Positions 33,734 through 43,705 of a DNA stretch of 64,000 bases are shown piece by piece. The stretch covers positions 1,302,001-1,366,000 of the forward strand of contig NZ_CP060490.1 in assembly GCF_014334055.1 (NCBI RefSeq), given 5' to 3'. Position 1 is the stretch's first letter. Each line of letters begins with the position of its first letter. The translations under genes and the position numbers were made by a program. This stretch comes from Oscillibacter hominis (GTDB lineage: Bacteria; Bacillota; Clostridia; Oscillospirales; Oscillospiraceae). The notes under the pieces are model-generated. The model made no database searches, was not told where the DNA came from, and worked only from the letters and a program-made list of their open reading frames with translations.

Positions 33734-34819
33734 CTACTGACAGCTTTCCTGAACCCGCTCTTTCTCCTGACGCCTGCACCAGAGGTAGTGGGACATCATG
33801 AACAGCAAAAACACCCCGCTTAAATAGCCAAACATCGGATAGAGTACGCTGATCAGCTCGCCGAACCCGACCAGGCTGCCAAGCGCCGCGGCGCCCCCCA
33901 AAAGTGCGGTTGCTTTCCCGCGGTTTTCTTCCACCTTTGGGAACTTCTGCCCCAGCAGGGTGGTCACGGCCACCAGGCTGGAAAGAGAAGTGCCGAACAT
34001 CGCCGCCAGCAGCAGCGCCCCGTAGACATAGGCCAGTGCGGGGTTCACCGCAGAAGCCAGTGCAAGCATGGGCAGCTCCTGGGCGATTGCCTGGGGGCAG
34101 GCCCGAAGCGCCAGGATCACGCTCAGGGCAATGAGCAGAAGCATGCTGCAGCCCAGGGCCACGCCTCTCCACACGGTTTTCTTCTGATCCGCATACTTTC
34201 CCAGGGGAGCCAGGACGCCGACTGCGCCCATTGCGTTGTAGGAGGCAAATGTGGCGGCGGCTGTGGGCCAGTATTTCATCAAAAAGCTGCCCTCTGAAAC
34301 AGGGGCAAAGGCCGCCTGGGTAATTGGAAAGCGGATCAGCTCCGAGATGGCCACCAGTACCGTGGCCAGCACCAAAACCGGCACTAAGACGGAAAAGGCG
34401 GATACCAGCCCCTGCAGCCCCCGCTGCGCCATCAGCACCACCGCCGCGGTCATCAGGATTCCCCCCAGCCAGGAAGGAATGGTAAAGAGCTGCTGCATCA
34501 GTGCGCCGGCTCCGGCGGACATGATGGCTATAACGCCGCATAGCGATACGCACATAAAAATGGACAGCAGCTTTCGCAGCCAGGGCCATTCCTGCCGGAC
34601 CACCAAACGATCCACATCTTCGATTTCTGTCATTTGGGCCAGGCGCAGCAGCATCGTGCCAAACGCTGCCAAAAGTGCCACGGCCAGCAGCAGTCCCAGC
34701 CCCGCCATTTTGCCGAAACTCCCAAAAAACTGCCAGAGCTCCTGTCCCGACACATACCCGGCCCCTAAGAAACAGCCCGCATACGTCACCGCCAGCCTGG
34801 CAGCGGTTAACTTCTTCAT
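33734..34819 (-). CDS. YkvI-type membrane transporter
   Basis: 361 residues from the ATG at 34819 (AAGGTGAG upstream); ten or so membrane helices. The N-terminus YAGCFLGAGYVSGQELWQFFG and the later SYNAMGAVGVLAPLGKYADQKKT match the YkvI family, a branch of the amino acid/polyamine/organocation-like LeuT-fold transporters of unknown substrate. The gene is alone on its transcript, between genes for glutamine and asparagine synthesis, which hints at an amino acid substrate. The leader carries a perfect 10-bp inverted repeat (34894-34903 with 34911-34920). Confidence 0.88.
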   Translation of the reverse strand: MKKLTAARLAVTYAGCFLGAGYVSGQELWQFFGSFGKMAGLGLLLAVALLAAFGTMLLRLAQMTEIEDVDRLVVRQEWPWLRKLLSIFMCVSLCGVIAIMSAGAGALMQQLFTIPSWLGGILMTAAVVLMAQRGLQGLVSAFSVLVPVLVLATVLVAISELIRFPITQAAFAPVSEGSFLMKYWPTAAATFASYNAMGAVGVLAPLGKYADQKKTVWRGVALGCSMLLLIALSVILALRACPQAIAQELPMLALASAVNPALAYVYGALLLAAMFGTSLSSLVAVTTLLGQKFPKVEENRGKATALLGGAAALGSLVGFGELISVLYPMFGYLSGVFLLFMMSHYLWCRRQEKERVQESCQ

Positions 34820-34942
34820 AGTCCAATTCTCACCTTCCATATGGATAGCATCCACCGCAGAATCAAAGGAAGTCGTTTCCGACGCATATTGCCGCCTGGG
34901 CGGCAAACTTCCGCCCAGGCCGCTCAATCACATCCTCCGGCT

Positions 34943-34970
34943 ATTATAGCACAAGCGGCAAAGCCGTCAA
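34943..34970 (-). promoter_or_regulatory. Promoter of the YkvI-type gene
   Basis: Minus-strand -35 TTGACG (34965-34970), a 16-bp spacer and -10 TATAAT (34943-34948). It lies back to back with the asnA promoter, 8 bp away. Confidence 0.75.
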
Positions 34971-34978
34971 GGTTGTGC

Positions 34979-35007
34979 TTGCATTTATACCGGATTTTGC
35001 TTATAAT
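34979..35007 (+). promoter_or_regulatory. Promoter of asnA
   Basis: -35 TTGCAT (34979-34984), a 17-bp spacer and -10 TATAAT (35002-35007). Confidence 0.8.
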
Positions 35008-35099
35008 GATTTTTATTGTTAGCTGCACCGCCGCTGCAAACCCTGGCAGGGATGGCAGAGGCTGGGTGCCTTAAATTGAAGCATAGAGGGGTTGAGCAC

Positions 35100-36107
35100 A
35101 TGAGTAAAGTCTATATTCCGGAGGGGTACCAATCTCCGCTCTCCAACTACGAGATGCAGCGTGCCATCGAATTTATCAAGTCCAATTTTCAGGCGAACCT
35201 GAGCAATGCGCTGAATCTGAGACGGGTCAGCGCGCCGCTGTTTGTGGATGAGAACTCCGGTTTGAACGACAACCTGAACGGTTTTGAGCGCCCTGTGGGG
35301 TTTGATATCCCGGACGTGGGCGCCAACGGACAGGTGGTGCACTCTCTGGCCAAGTGGAAGCGCCTTGCGCTCAAGCGCTACGAATTCCATGTGGGCAAGG
35401 GCCTCTACACCGATATGAACGCCATCCGCCGGGACGAAGAGGTGGACAACATCCACTCCATCTATGTGGACCAGTGGGACTGGGAGAAGATCATCTCCCG
35501 GGAAAACCGGACGATGGAGTACCTGAAGGAGACGGTCCGGAGCATTGTTGGCGCCGTGTGCGAGACCTCCGAGGCGCTGGATGTGGCCTTTCCCAGCCTG
35601 CATGTGAAGCTGGACCGGGATGTGTTTTTCATCACCTCCCAGGAGTTGGAGGACCTGTATCCCGATCTGGACGCCCACCAGCGTGAAAATGAGATCTGCC
35701 GCCAGCACCACACCGTGTTCCTGATGCAGATTGGCGGCAAGCTGCGCAGCGGCAAGCCCCACGACGGCCGCGCCCCCGACTATGACGACTGGAAGCTCAA
35801 CGGCGACATCCTCTTCTGGAACGACGTGCTGGGCCGCTCCTTTGAAATCTCCTCCATGGGCATCCGCGTGGACGAGGCCTCCCTGGACGAGCAGCTGAAC
35901 CTGGCCGGCTGCAACGAGCGCCGGAAGCTCCCCTTCCATAAGATGCTGTTGGACGGCCAGCTACCCCTGACCATGGGCGGCGGCATTGGCCAGTCCCGCC
36001 TGTGTATGCTGATGATCGGCACCTGCCACATCGGCGAGGTGCAGGTCAGCCTGTGGGATCACGATACCCAGGAGACCTGCGAAAAAGCCGGGATCATGCT
36101 GCTGTAA
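35100..36107 (+). CDS. asnA: Aspartate--ammonia ligase
   Basis: 335 residues from the ATG at 35100 (AGAGGGGTTG upstream), near the usual AsnA length. Landmarks are MSKVYIPEGYQSPLSNYE, RRVSAPLFVDENSGLNDNLNG near residue 40 (split by eye), VHSLAKWKRLALKRY near 85, and the C-terminal TMGGGIGQSRLCMLM. It makes asparagine from aspartate with ammonia and ATP and is built on a class II aminoacyl-tRNA synthetase fold. It lies near glnN, another ammonia-assimilating enzyme, but on its own promoter and terminator. Confidence 0.96.
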   Translation: MSKVYIPEGYQSPLSNYEMQRAIEFIKSNFQANLSNALNLRRVSAPLFVDENSGLNDNLNGFERPVGFDIPDVGANGQVVHSLAKWKRLALKRYEFHVGKGLYTDMNAIRRDEEVDNIHSIYVDQWDWEKIISRENRTMEYLKETVRSIVGAVCETSEALDVAFPSLHVKLDRDVFFITSQELEDLYPDLDAHQRENEICRQHHTVFLMQIGGKLRSGKPHDGRAPDYDDWKLNGDILFWNDVLGRSFEISSMGIRVDEASLDEQLNLAGCNERRKLPFHKMLLDGQLPLTMGGGIGQSRLCMLMIGTCHIGEVQVSLWDHDTQETCEKAGIMLL

Positions 36108-36140
36108 CAGCAATATCCGGTTCCCAGCCTTTTAAATTGA

Positions 36141-36178
36141 AAATCAGCAGCCGCATGTTGCGGCTGCTGATTTCTTTG
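36141..36178 (+). terminator. Intrinsic terminator after asnA
   Basis: A 14-bp stem AAATCAGCAGCCGC/GCGGCTGCTGATTT (36141-36154 with 36160-36173) followed by TTCTTTG. Confidence 0.85.
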
Positions 36179-36246
36179 ACTCTACGCAGCGTTTGTTTCT
36201 TTTTTGAGGCAGATTTGCTACAATGAGCGGCAAAGAGGAGGGTACT

Positions 36247-37050
36247 ATGAATACGAAGAACACAGGGCTGCTGATCAGCAATGCAAGGAAAGAAAAAGGG
36301 CTCACGCAAAAAGAGCTTGCGGAAACGCTGCATGTCTCAGACCGCACAGTGAGCAAATGGGAGCGGGGCGCGGGATTCCCGGACGTGACGCTGCTGGAGC
36401 CGCTCTCCGACGCCCTTGAGATTCCCGTCCAGAGCCTTCTGAGCGGCGAACGCGAAATCGGCGACTACACGGCACAGGACGACCGCGCCGTGCGGGATGC
36501 CATCAAGGCCGTCTACGCCCAATATAAAAGGAAGGCCCGAAAAAATAGAGGCAGAACAGTCGCGTCTATCTTCCTGACCGTGTTCCTTGGCCTCTTCCTC
36601 TTTGCTATTTTAGACCACACTGGTGCATTCCTCAGGGACGTCCGATTCGAAATCCCCGCGGCCATATACGAGGGCGGAGAGAAGGTTGGGGAAACCCTTA
36701 TTCAAATAGATGGCTCGCTGCAGCAGATCGGCAGGCGGAACTTCCAGGGCGTCTTTTCCATGGACTGTGCTGAGAAAACCGGACGGAAGGACGTCAGCGC
36801 ATACATCACCTGGGACCGGGAGGGGTTTCAGGTGATCAGCTACTATAGCCCCGGCATTGCGCGGGTTCCCGCGGGAATCGGGCGTCATCTATATATATCG
36901 CCGGACATGCAGCAGTTTGCGCTGACGCTGGAGGACGGAAGGGTCGTCGCCACCAACGACTGCATTGCAAGCCTCCAGGAGATAGCGGGCTGCAGGTATG
37001 CGCTGTCCTATGAAAGCGGCTATCCCTATTTTTCTTACGTGGATCATTGA
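36247..37050 (+). CDS. XRE family regulator with membrane anchor and extracytoplasmic domain
   Basis: 267 residues from the ATG at 36247 (GAGGAGG upstream). An N-terminal HTH (about residues 8-62: ISNARKEKGLTQKELAETL, VSDRTVSKWERG, FPDVTLLEPLSDAL) is followed by a basic linker. A single membrane helix follows (TVASIFLTVFLGLFLFAIL, about 105-123), then an outer domain of about 140 residues with two cysteines. The layout is that of a one-component membrane-bound transcription factor sensing something outside the cell. No partner gene is adjacent; targets are unknown. Confidence 0.88.
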   Translation: MNTKNTGLLISNARKEKGLTQKELAETLHVSDRTVSKWERGAGFPDVTLLEPLSDALEIPVQSLLSGEREIGDYTAQDDRAVRDAIKAVYAQYKRKARKNRGRTVASIFLTVFLGLFLFAILDHTGAFLRDVRFEIPAAIYEGGEKVGETLIQIDGSLQQIGRRNFQGVFSMDCAEKTGRKDVSAYITWDREGFQVISYYSPGIARVPAGIGRHLYISPDMQQFALTLEDGRVVATNDCIASLQEIAGCRYALSYESGYPYFSYVDH

Positions 37051-37065
37051 ACTCACTGTTCAGGC

Positions 37066-37106
37066 AAAAGAGGACACAGGATGAAATCCATCCTGTGTCC
37101 TCTTTG
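37066..37106. terminator. Bidirectional intrinsic terminator
   Basis: A 16-bp stem (37067-37082 with 37090-37105) AAAGAGGACACAGGAT/ATCCTGTGTCCTCTTT between convergent genes. Confidence 0.88.
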
Positions 37107-37124
37107 TTCTCAGTGAAGTCAATT

Positions 37125-37718
37125 TTACCCGCAGTGGAGGGACAGCTCCCGCAGGAGCGTTTCCCTCCCCTCCCCTTTTTCTGCGGAAAAAGCCACCATT
37201 GGCTCCCCTTCCGCGATCTGAAGCGTATCGCGGATCAGTTGGAGGTTGGCTTCCACCTCGCTCTTTTTCAGCTTATCCACCTTATTGGCCACCACAATCA
37301 TGGGACAGCGGCTCTGGCGGAACCAGTCGCACATGACGCAGTCGTCTGCTGTGGGCTTATGCCTGGCGTCCACAATCAGCACGCCCAGGGTGATCAATTC
37401 CCCCTCGTCCTGGAAGTAAGACTCCATCAGCTGGCCCCAGCGCTCCTTCTCCGCCTTGCTGACCTTGGCATATCCATATCCCGGCAAATCCACCAGGTAC
37501 GCTTGCCGGTCTATGCGGAAATAGTTGATCTGGCTGGTCTTTCCCGGCGCGGAGCCCACGCGGGCAAAGTTTTTCCGACCAAGCAGCCGGTTGATGACGG
37601 AAGACTTCCCCACGTTGGACCGGCCTGCAAAGACGATCTGCGGCGCGCCGTCACGGACGAACTGGCTTGGGCTGGCAGCCGAACGCACAAACTCGGCGTT
37701 TCCAAAATTCAGTGCCAT
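37125..37718 (-). CDS. ysxC: Ribosome biogenesis GTPase YsxC/EngB
   Basis: 197 residues. G-protein motifs: G1 GRSNVGKSSVIN near residue 32, G3 DLPGYG near residue 77, G4 NKVDK near residue 147. It helps assemble the large ribosomal subunit. AAAGGAG lies within the 9-bp gap after lon. Position downstream of clpX-lon is the classic Firmicute order. Confidence 0.96.
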   Translation of the reverse strand: MALNFGNAEFVRSAASPSQFVRDGAPQIVFAGRSNVGKSSVINRLLGRKNFARVGSAPGKTSQINYFRIDRQAYLVDLPGYGYAKVSKAEKERWGQLMESYFQDEGELITLGVLIVDARHKPTADDCVMCDWFRQSRCPMIVVANKVDKLKKSEVEANLQLIRDTLQIAEGEPMVAFSAEKGEGRETLLRELSLHCG

Positions 37719-37727
37719 GTTTCTCCT

Positions 37728-40133
37728 TTACTGGCGCAGGGCATCGCCTGGCGCATTCTCATGGTGTGCCGGTGCAAAGGCCGCCACCGGGTCTTCCCGG
37801 CACTGGCCGGCCTTTTCCGGATAACAGATCGCCTCTGCCAACACCGCATCCACGGTCTCCACCGGTACAAAGCGAAGCCCCTTGCGGACCGTCTGGTCGA
37901 TCTCCTCCAAGTCCCGCAGGTTTTCCTTGGGTAGGATGACGGTTTTGATACCGCTGCGCAGGGCGGCCATCGTCTTCTCCTTCAGCCCGCCAATGGGCAG
38001 GACCCGTCCCCGCAGGGTGATCTCTCCCGTCATGGCCAGCTCGGCGCGTATCTTCCGGCCGGTCAGGGCGGAGAGCATGGCGGTTGCTATGGCAATGCCC
38101 GCCGAGGGGCCATCCTTCGGCACCGCGCCCTCCGGGAAGTGGACATGGATGTCCCGGGTCTTGTAGAAATCCCCCTGGATGCCCAGCTCGGAGGCCCGGC
38201 TGCGCAGGCAGCTGAGGGCCGTCTGCGCGGATTCCTTCATCACATCTCCAAGGTTGCCGGTCAGTTCCAGCTTTCCGCTGCCCTCCATCACATTGACTTC
38301 CACTTCCAGGATTTCACCGCCCACTTCCGTCCAGGCCAGGCCGTTGACCACGCCCACCTCTTCTTTATCCGTGTGCAGGGACGGGCTGTAAGGCCGGACG
38401 CCCAAGACCTCCTGGAGGTTATCTTCTGTAACGGTAAACCGCTTTACATCTCCTGAAACCAAGTGGATGGCCGCCTTTCGGCACACCTTGGCCAACTGGC
38501 GCTCCAGCACACGGACGCCGGATTCGCGGGTATAGCCGGTGATGATGGCGCGGATGGCTTCGTCACTGATGCGCAATGCGCTTTTGGAGACACCGTGCTC
38601 CTTCATCTGCTTGGGCAGCAGGTGGCGTCTTACGATCTGGAGCTTTTCCTCGTCGGTATAGCTGGACAGCTCGATCACTTCCATCCGGTCCAGAAGCGGA
38701 CGGGGAATGGTCTCGGTGGTATTGGCCGTGGTGACAAACATCACCTGGGACAAGTCCACCGGAATCTCCAGGAAATGGTCCCGGAAGGCGTAGTTCTGCT
38801 CGCTGTCCAACACCTCCAGGAGAGCGGCGGCGGGGTCTCCCCGGTAGTCGCTGCCCATTTTATCAATCTCATCCAACAGCAGCAATGGGTTCATGCTTCC
38901 GCTGCGGCTGATGGCTTCGATGATGCGGCCAGGCATGGAACCTATGTAGGTCTTGCGGTGGCCGCGGATATCCGCTTCATCCCGGACCCCGCCCAGAGAC
39001 AATCTGGCTAACTTCCGGTTCAGCGCCTTTGCAACAGAGATGGCAATGGAGGTCTTGCCCACGCCGGGAGGGCCCACCAGACAGAGGATCTGGCCCCGTC
39101 CATCAGGGTTCAGTTGACGAACGGCAATGGTCTCCAGGATGCGCTCCTTCACCTTTTCCAAGCCGTAGTGGTCCCGCTCCAGAATTTTCCGTGCGGCGTC
39201 CACATCCACCCGCTCCTTGGTGGTCTTGTTCCAGGGCATTTCAAGGCAGACGTCCAGGTAGTTCCGGGAAACGGCGGCCTCTGCGCTGCCAAAAGGCTGC
39301 TTCGCGATGCGGTCCACCTCTTTGAGCAGCTTCTCCTCAGTCTCCTTGCCCAGGTGCAGCGCGCGGATGCGGCCGCGGTAATCCTGGAGCTCATCGTCGG
39401 AGTCGTCGGCCTCCCCCAACTCGTTCTGCATGACCCGGATCTGGGTGCGGAGAATCTGGTCCCTCTGGGACTGGGCCAGCTGATCCCGGATTTTCTCCTG
39501 CATCTCATGCTCAAAGTTCAGCACATTGATTTCCCGGCTGAGCAGCGCGTTGAGCTTTTTCAGCCTCAGGAAGGGGTGCAGCTCCTCCAAAATCTCCTGC
39601 TTGTCCAGGTAGCGGATGCTGATATTCTGGGCAATATAGTCGGCGAGATAGCCCGGCTCGCGGCAGTCCAGGACCGCCGTGGGCACCTCGTCGGGCAGGC
39701 TTGGGATCAGATCCGCGTATTCGGCAAACAAACCGTAGGTCTGCCGGATCAGCGCTTCGGTGCGGGGCGTACTGCGGGAGACGGCGGGAGTCTCTTCAAT
39801 CTGCTCCACATTGGCCTGCAAAAATGGCTCCGTCTGCCACAGCCGGCGCATCCGGGCGCGGTACATGCCCTCCACCATGACGCGGACGGCGTTTTCGGAG
39901 ATCCGCAGGATCTGCCGGATATGGGAAACTGTGCCGACCTCATACAGGTCGGACTCCGCGGGCAGAGCCGTCCCGATCTCTCGCTGCGTCACCAGGAAAA
40001 TCTCCTGGTCCTGCTCCATGGCGCGCTCAAGGGCGCGGATGGAGATCGGCCGCTCCACATCGAAGTTGATGGTCATGTGGGGAAAGACAGTCAGTCCCCG
40101 CAGGGCCAGCACAGGGATGTTCATAGGTTCCAT
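37728..40133 (-). CDS. lon: ATP-dependent protease Lon
   Basis: 801 residues from the ATG at 40133 (MEPMNIPVLALRG); the upstream in-frame extension overlaps clpX and is rejected. The N-terminal substrate domain is at about 5-200. Walker A is GPPGVGKTS near residue 360. The proteolytic domain has DGPSAGIAI carrying the catalytic serine near residue 680 and GGLKEKTMAALR carrying the lysine near 722. It degrades damaged and regulatory proteins in the cytosol. AAAGGAAA is about 11 bp from the start, rather long. Confidence 0.97.
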   Translation of the reverse strand: MEPMNIPVLALRGLTVFPHMTINFDVERPISIRALERAMEQDQEIFLVTQREIGTALPAESDLYEVGTVSHIRQILRISENAVRVMVEGMYRARMRRLWQTEPFLQANVEQIEETPAVSRSTPRTEALIRQTYGLFAEYADLIPSLPDEVPTAVLDCREPGYLADYIAQNISIRYLDKQEILEELHPFLRLKKLNALLSREINVLNFEHEMQEKIRDQLAQSQRDQILRTQIRVMQNELGEADDSDDELQDYRGRIRALHLGKETEEKLLKEVDRIAKQPFGSAEAAVSRNYLDVCLEMPWNKTTKERVDVDAARKILERDHYGLEKVKERILETIAVRQLNPDGRGQILCLVGPPGVGKTSIAISVAKALNRKLARLSLGGVRDEADIRGHRKTYIGSMPGRIIEAISRSGSMNPLLLLDEIDKMGSDYRGDPAAALLEVLDSEQNYAFRDHFLEIPVDLSQVMFVTTANTTETIPRPLLDRMEVIELSSYTDEEKLQIVRRHLLPKQMKEHGVSKSALRISDEAIRAIITGYTRESGVRVLERQLAKVCRKAAIHLVSGDVKRFTVTEDNLQEVLGVRPYSPSLHTDKEEVGVVNGLAWTEVGGEILEVEVNVMEGSGKLELTGNLGDVMKESAQTALSCLRSRASELGIQGDFYKTRDIHVHFPEGAVPKDGPSAGIAIATAMLSALTGRKIRAELAMTGEITLRGRVLPIGGLKEKTMAALRSGIKTVILPKENLRDLEEIDQTVRKGLRFVPVETVDAVLAEAICYPEKAGQCREDPVAAFAPAHHENAPGDALRQ

Positions 40134-40195
40134 GGCGGAAAAATTTCCTTTCACTTCAGAATGGAAAAGGGGCGTCGCAAGCGGCGCCTCTTCTC

Positions 40196-41506
40196 TCAGG
40201 AAGCAGAAGCCTTTTTGGGATTTCCGGAAACGGGCTTCCCGGAATTGAGCTTCACTGCATAATTCACTTTGTCCGGGTTCCGGATAACCTCTGGTTTCCC
40301 GGTCCCCTCCACGCACTCGCGTGTGATGGTCACCTTTTCGATGGTGGGGTCGGAGGGCACATCGTACATCAGCTGCGTCAGCATCCCCTCCATCACGGCC
40401 CGCAGTCCGCGGGCGCCGATGGAACGCTCGATGGCCTTGTCGGCAATGGCCTCCAAAGCGTCCTTCTGGAAGACCAAATCCACCTCGTCGTAGCTCAGAA
40501 GCTTCTGGTACTGCTTAACCAGCGCGTTTTTCGGCTCCGTGAGAATGCGGACCAGCGCCTCCCGATCCAGTGCCTCCAGGGGGGCAATCACGGGAAGGCG
40601 GCCCACCAGCTCCGGGATCAGGCCGAATTTCAGGATGTCGTGGGGCTGCACCTCTTTGAGGATCTTACCCACGTCCTTCTCCTTCTTGCTCTCCACCACA
40701 GCGCCGAATCCAATGCCCTTTTTATCCAGGCGGCGCTCGATGATCTTTTCCAGACCGTCAAAGGCTCCGCCGCAGATGAACAGAATGTTCTTGGTGTTGA
40801 CCTGGATGAACTCCTGATGGGGATGCTTGCGCCCGCCCTGAGGCGGCACATTGGCAACCGTGCCCTCCACGATCTTCAGCAGCGCCTGCTGCACTCCCTC
40901 GCCGGAAACGTCCCGGGTGATGGAGGTATTTTCGCTCTTGCGGGCGATCTTGTCGATCTCATCCACATAGATGATGCCGTGCTCCGCCCGCTCCACATCG
41001 AAGTCAGCGGCCTGCAGAAGACGCAGGAGGATGTTCTCCACATCGTCGCCCACATAGCCGGCTTCCGTCAGCGTGGTGGCATCGGCAATGGCAAAGGGCA
41101 CCCGCAGGATGCGGGCCAGGGTCTGGGCAAAGAGTGTCTTGCCGCTGCCGGTGGGGCCGATCATCAGGATGTTGCTCTTTTGCAGCTCCACATCCTCGTC
41201 CCCGCCGAAGAAAATCCGCTTATAGTGGTTGTAAACCGAAACAGATAAAGCGATTTTGGCAGATTCCTGTCCGATCACATACTCGTCCAGCACCGCCTTA
41301 ATCTCCTGGGGGGTGGGCAGCTGGTCGGGGATATCGTCCAGATCCGCATTGGGCCCATCGTCATAGCCGTCATTTAAAATATTCATACAGAGCTGGACGC
41401 ACTCGTCGCAGATGCGTACGCCCGGGCCCTGGATCATCCGATGCACCTGCTGCTCATGCTTGCCGCAGAAGGAACATCGGATGGGCTTCTTGCCTTCGTC
41501 GCTCAT
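40196..41506 (-). CDS. clpX: ATP-dependent Clp protease ATP-binding subunit ClpX
   Basis: 436 residues. An N-terminal zinc finger (CSFCGK ... CDEC) is followed by Walker [16 protein letters not shown] near residue 118 and Walker B VDEIDKI near 180. The ClpP-contacting IGF loop (KGIGFGA near 262) and the AAA sensor-2 region [12 protein letters not shown] are also present. It unfolds substrates for ClpP. It lies 13 bp after clpP, on the same transcript. Confidence 0.98.
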   Translation of the reverse strand: MSDEGKKPIRCSFCGKHEQQVHRMIQGPGVRICDECVQLCMNILNDGYDDGPNADLDDIPDQLPTPQEIKAVLDEYVIGQESAKIALSVSVYNHYKRIFFGGDEDVELQKSNILMIGPTGSGKTLFAQTLARILRVPFAIADATTLTEAGYVGDDVENILLRLLQAADFDVERAEHGIIYVDEIDKIARKSENTSITRDVSGEGVQQALLKIVEGTVANVPPQGGRKHPHQEFIQVNTKNILFICGGAFDGLEKIIERRLDKKGIGFGAVVESKKEKDVGKILKEVQPHDILKFGLIPELVGRLPVIAPLEALDREALVRILTEPKNALVKQYQKLLSYDEVDLVFQKDALEAIADKAIERSIGARGLRAVMEGMLTQLMYDVPSDPTIEKVTITRECVEGTGKPEVIRNPDKVNYAVKLNSGKPVSGNPKKASAS

Positions 41507-41519
41507 AGATTTCTCCTTG

Positions 41520-42101
41520 TTATTTCTTGTAGATGATCCGATCCACCAGGCCGAATTCCTTGGCCTCTTCCGCGCTCATAAAGTTGTCGCGCTCGCAGGC
41601 GGCGGTCACTTCCTCCACCGTACGGCCCGTATTTTCGGCCAGGATGTGGTTCATCTTCTTCTTAATGGTTTCCAAACGCTTGAGGTGGATGGCCATATCG
41701 GTGATCTGGCCCTGGGTGCCGGCGGAGGGCTGGTGGATCATGATCTCCGCGTTGGGCAGCACCAAGCGTTTGCCCTTGGCGCCGGAAGAGAGCAAAAACG
41801 CCCCCATGCTGGCGGCCATACCCACGCAGATGGTGGATACGTCACACTTGACATACTGCATGGTGTCATAAATCGCCATACCGTCTGTAACAGAACCGCC
41901 GGGGCTGTTGATATAGAGGCTGATGTCCTTATCGGGGTCCTGGGCCTCCAGATACAGCAGCTGCGCCACGACCAGGCTGGCTGTAGTGGCATTGACCTCT
42001 TCTCCCAAGAAGATGATGCGGTCGTTCAGCAGGCGGGAAAAGATGTCGTAAGACCGCTCACCGCGGTTGGTCTGTTCTACTACGTAAGGTACTAAACTCA
42101 T
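41520..42101 (-). CDS. clpP: ATP-dependent Clp protease proteolytic subunit
   Basis: 193 residues from the ATG at 42101 ([16 protein letters not shown]), the family's usual start, with GGAGG 10 bp upstream. The catalytic triad is visible: serine in [12 protein letters not shown] near residue 97, histidine in [10 protein letters not shown] near 122, aspartate near 171. It forms the barrel of the ClpXP protease. It follows tig by about 100 bp, the conserved tig-clpP-clpX order. Confidence 0.98.
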   Translation of the reverse strand: MSLVPYVVEQTNRGERSYDIFSRLLNDRIIFLGEEVNATTASLVVAQLLYLEAQDPDKDISLYINSPGGSVTDGMAIYDTMQYVKCDVSTICVGMAASMGAFLLSSGAKGKRLVLPNAEIMIHQPSAGTQGQITDMAIHLKRLETIKKKMNHILAENTGRTVEEVTAACERDNFMSAEEAKEFGLVDRIIYKK

Positions 42102-42200
42102 GTTTTGAAAACCTCCGTTCATTTGTGGCCTATAAACCATTCTCTCATGATACCACAGGCACCATGAGAGAATGTGTCGAATCTGTTAAAAATGTACGCC

Positions 42201-43616
42201 TTATTTCTGCTCTTCGGCCTGCTCCGGTTCCTTGTCTTCCTTCTTGGCGCTCTTTTTGGCGCTCTTCTTGGCCGCCTTCTCCTCGCCCTCTTCAGAGCTA
42301 TCGTCCTTCTTCTTGGCCGCCTTCTTTTTCTTCTCCTCGACAGGTTCGGCGGTGGCGCTGTCGCGGACCACGGCAATGGCCTTCTCGTTGAGCACCTGGG
42401 CCTCGATCTGCTCGCGGGGCAGGTACTTCTTCACCGTCTCCACGTCCATGCCGTACTTCTCAGAGAGGTTCTTATACTCGGCCTCCACGTCCTCGTCCGT
42501 GGCCTCTAACTTCTCCTCGTTGATGATGGCTGCAACGGCCAGATCCAGGCGAACCTGGCGCTGGGCGGGCTCACGGGCGTCGTCCTTGAGCTTCTGCTCC
42601 TCGGAGCCCGTCATCTTCAGATACTGCTCGTAGGGAATGCCCTGGGCCTGAATCTGGGACTTGAAGTTCTCCACGAACTTCTCCACCTGGCTGTCCACCA
42701 TGGCGTCGGGAACATCGCACTCGATGCCGTCGGCCACCTTGGACATCAAAGCGTCCTCAAAGGAGCGCATGGCCGCCTCTTCCCGCTCGGCGGCGATCTT
42801 CTTCTTCAAATCGGCCTTCAGCTCTTTCAGGGTGTCGAACTCAGACACATCCTTGGCAAATTCATCGTCCAGGGTGGGGGCTTCCTTTACCTTGACCTCG
42901 TTGACCTTGACCTTGAAGACCACGGCCTTGCCGGCCAGGTCCTTCTGATAATCCTCAGGGAAGGTGACGTTGATCTCCTTCTCCTCCCCCACGTTCATGC
43001 CCACAATCTGCTCTTCAAAGCCGGGGATGAAGCTGCCGGAGCCGATCTCCAGGGGATAGTTCTCGCCCTTGCCGCCGTCGAAGGCAACGCCGTTGTCAAA
43101 GCCTTCAAAATCGATGACTGCGGTGTCGCCGTTTTCCACGGGGCGCTCCACGCTCACCAGGCGGGTGTTGCGGTCGGAGAGCTCCTTGATGCGGCTGTCC
43201 ACATCGGCGGCGGTGACCTTCACCTCAGCCTTGGGCGCGGAGAGGCCCTTGTACTGGCCCAGCTTGACCTCGGGATAAACGGGGACAGTGGCCTTGAAGG
43301 TGAAGCCGTCCTTTGTGACCTCGCCCTCCAGCTCCACAGTGGGATACCCCACAACGCTCAGCTTTTCCGCTTCCACCGCAGATTCATAGGCGTCGGGAAG
43401 CGCGATATCGACTGCGTCAGAATAAAAGACCTCGGCGCCGTACATCCCCTCAATGATCTTGCGGGTTGCCTTGCCCGGACGGAAGCCGGGGACGCTGATC
43501 TTTTTGCGGGCCTTCAGATAGGCCTTGTTGACAGCAGCTTCAAAATCGTCTGCGCTTACCTCGACGGTCAGCGCGACCATACTCTTTTCCAGTTTTTCAC
43601 AGCTTTTCACACTCAT
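42201..43616 (-). CDS. tig: Trigger factor
   Basis: 471 residues. The N-terminal ribosome-binding domain contains the signature PGFRPGKATRKIIEGMYG near residue 45. The peptidyl-prolyl isomerase domain is at about 150-250 (GDTAVIDFEGFDNG), and a helical chaperone C-terminal domain follows. The last 45 residues form a Lys/Ala/Glu-rich histone-H1-like tail (AAKKSAKKSAKKEDKE), longer than in Bacillus. It catches nascent chains at the ribosome exit. GGAGGAAAAG is at the start. Confidence 0.97.
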   Translation of the reverse strand: MSVKSCEKLEKSMVALTVEVSADDFEAAVNKAYLKARKKISVPGFRPGKATRKIIEGMYGAEVFYSDAVDIALPDAYESAVEAEKLSVVGYPTVELEGEVTKDGFTFKATVPVYPEVKLGQYKGLSAPKAEVKVTAADVDSRIKELSDRNTRLVSVERPVENGDTAVIDFEGFDNGVAFDGGKGENYPLEIGSGSFIPGFEEQIVGMNVGEEKEINVTFPEDYQKDLAGKAVVFKVKVNEVKVKEAPTLDDEFAKDVSEFDTLKELKADLKKKIAAEREEAAMRSFEDALMSKVADGIECDVPDAMVDSQVEKFVENFKSQIQAQGIPYEQYLKMTGSEEQKLKDDAREPAQRQVRLDLAVAAIINEEKLEATDEDVEAEYKNLSEKYGMDVETVKKYLPREQIEAQVLNEKAIAVVRDSATAEPVEEKKKKAAKKKDDSSEEGEEKAAKKSAKKSAKKEDKEPEQAEEQK

Positions 43617-43705
43617 ATTTCTTTTCCTCCGTTCATCACCGGTTTCAGGCCGGTGCGAATACCTATTTTAACAGAAAAAAAACGAAATTTCCATAGTTTT
43701 TTCCG

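Noticed and set aside
34894..34920. Perfect hairpin upstream of the YkvI-type gene considered as riboswitch
   Set aside because: Only one simple stem; no conserved riboswitch core recognised.
39114..40262. 382-residue plus-strand frame opposite lon
   Set aside because: Antisense shadow of lon.
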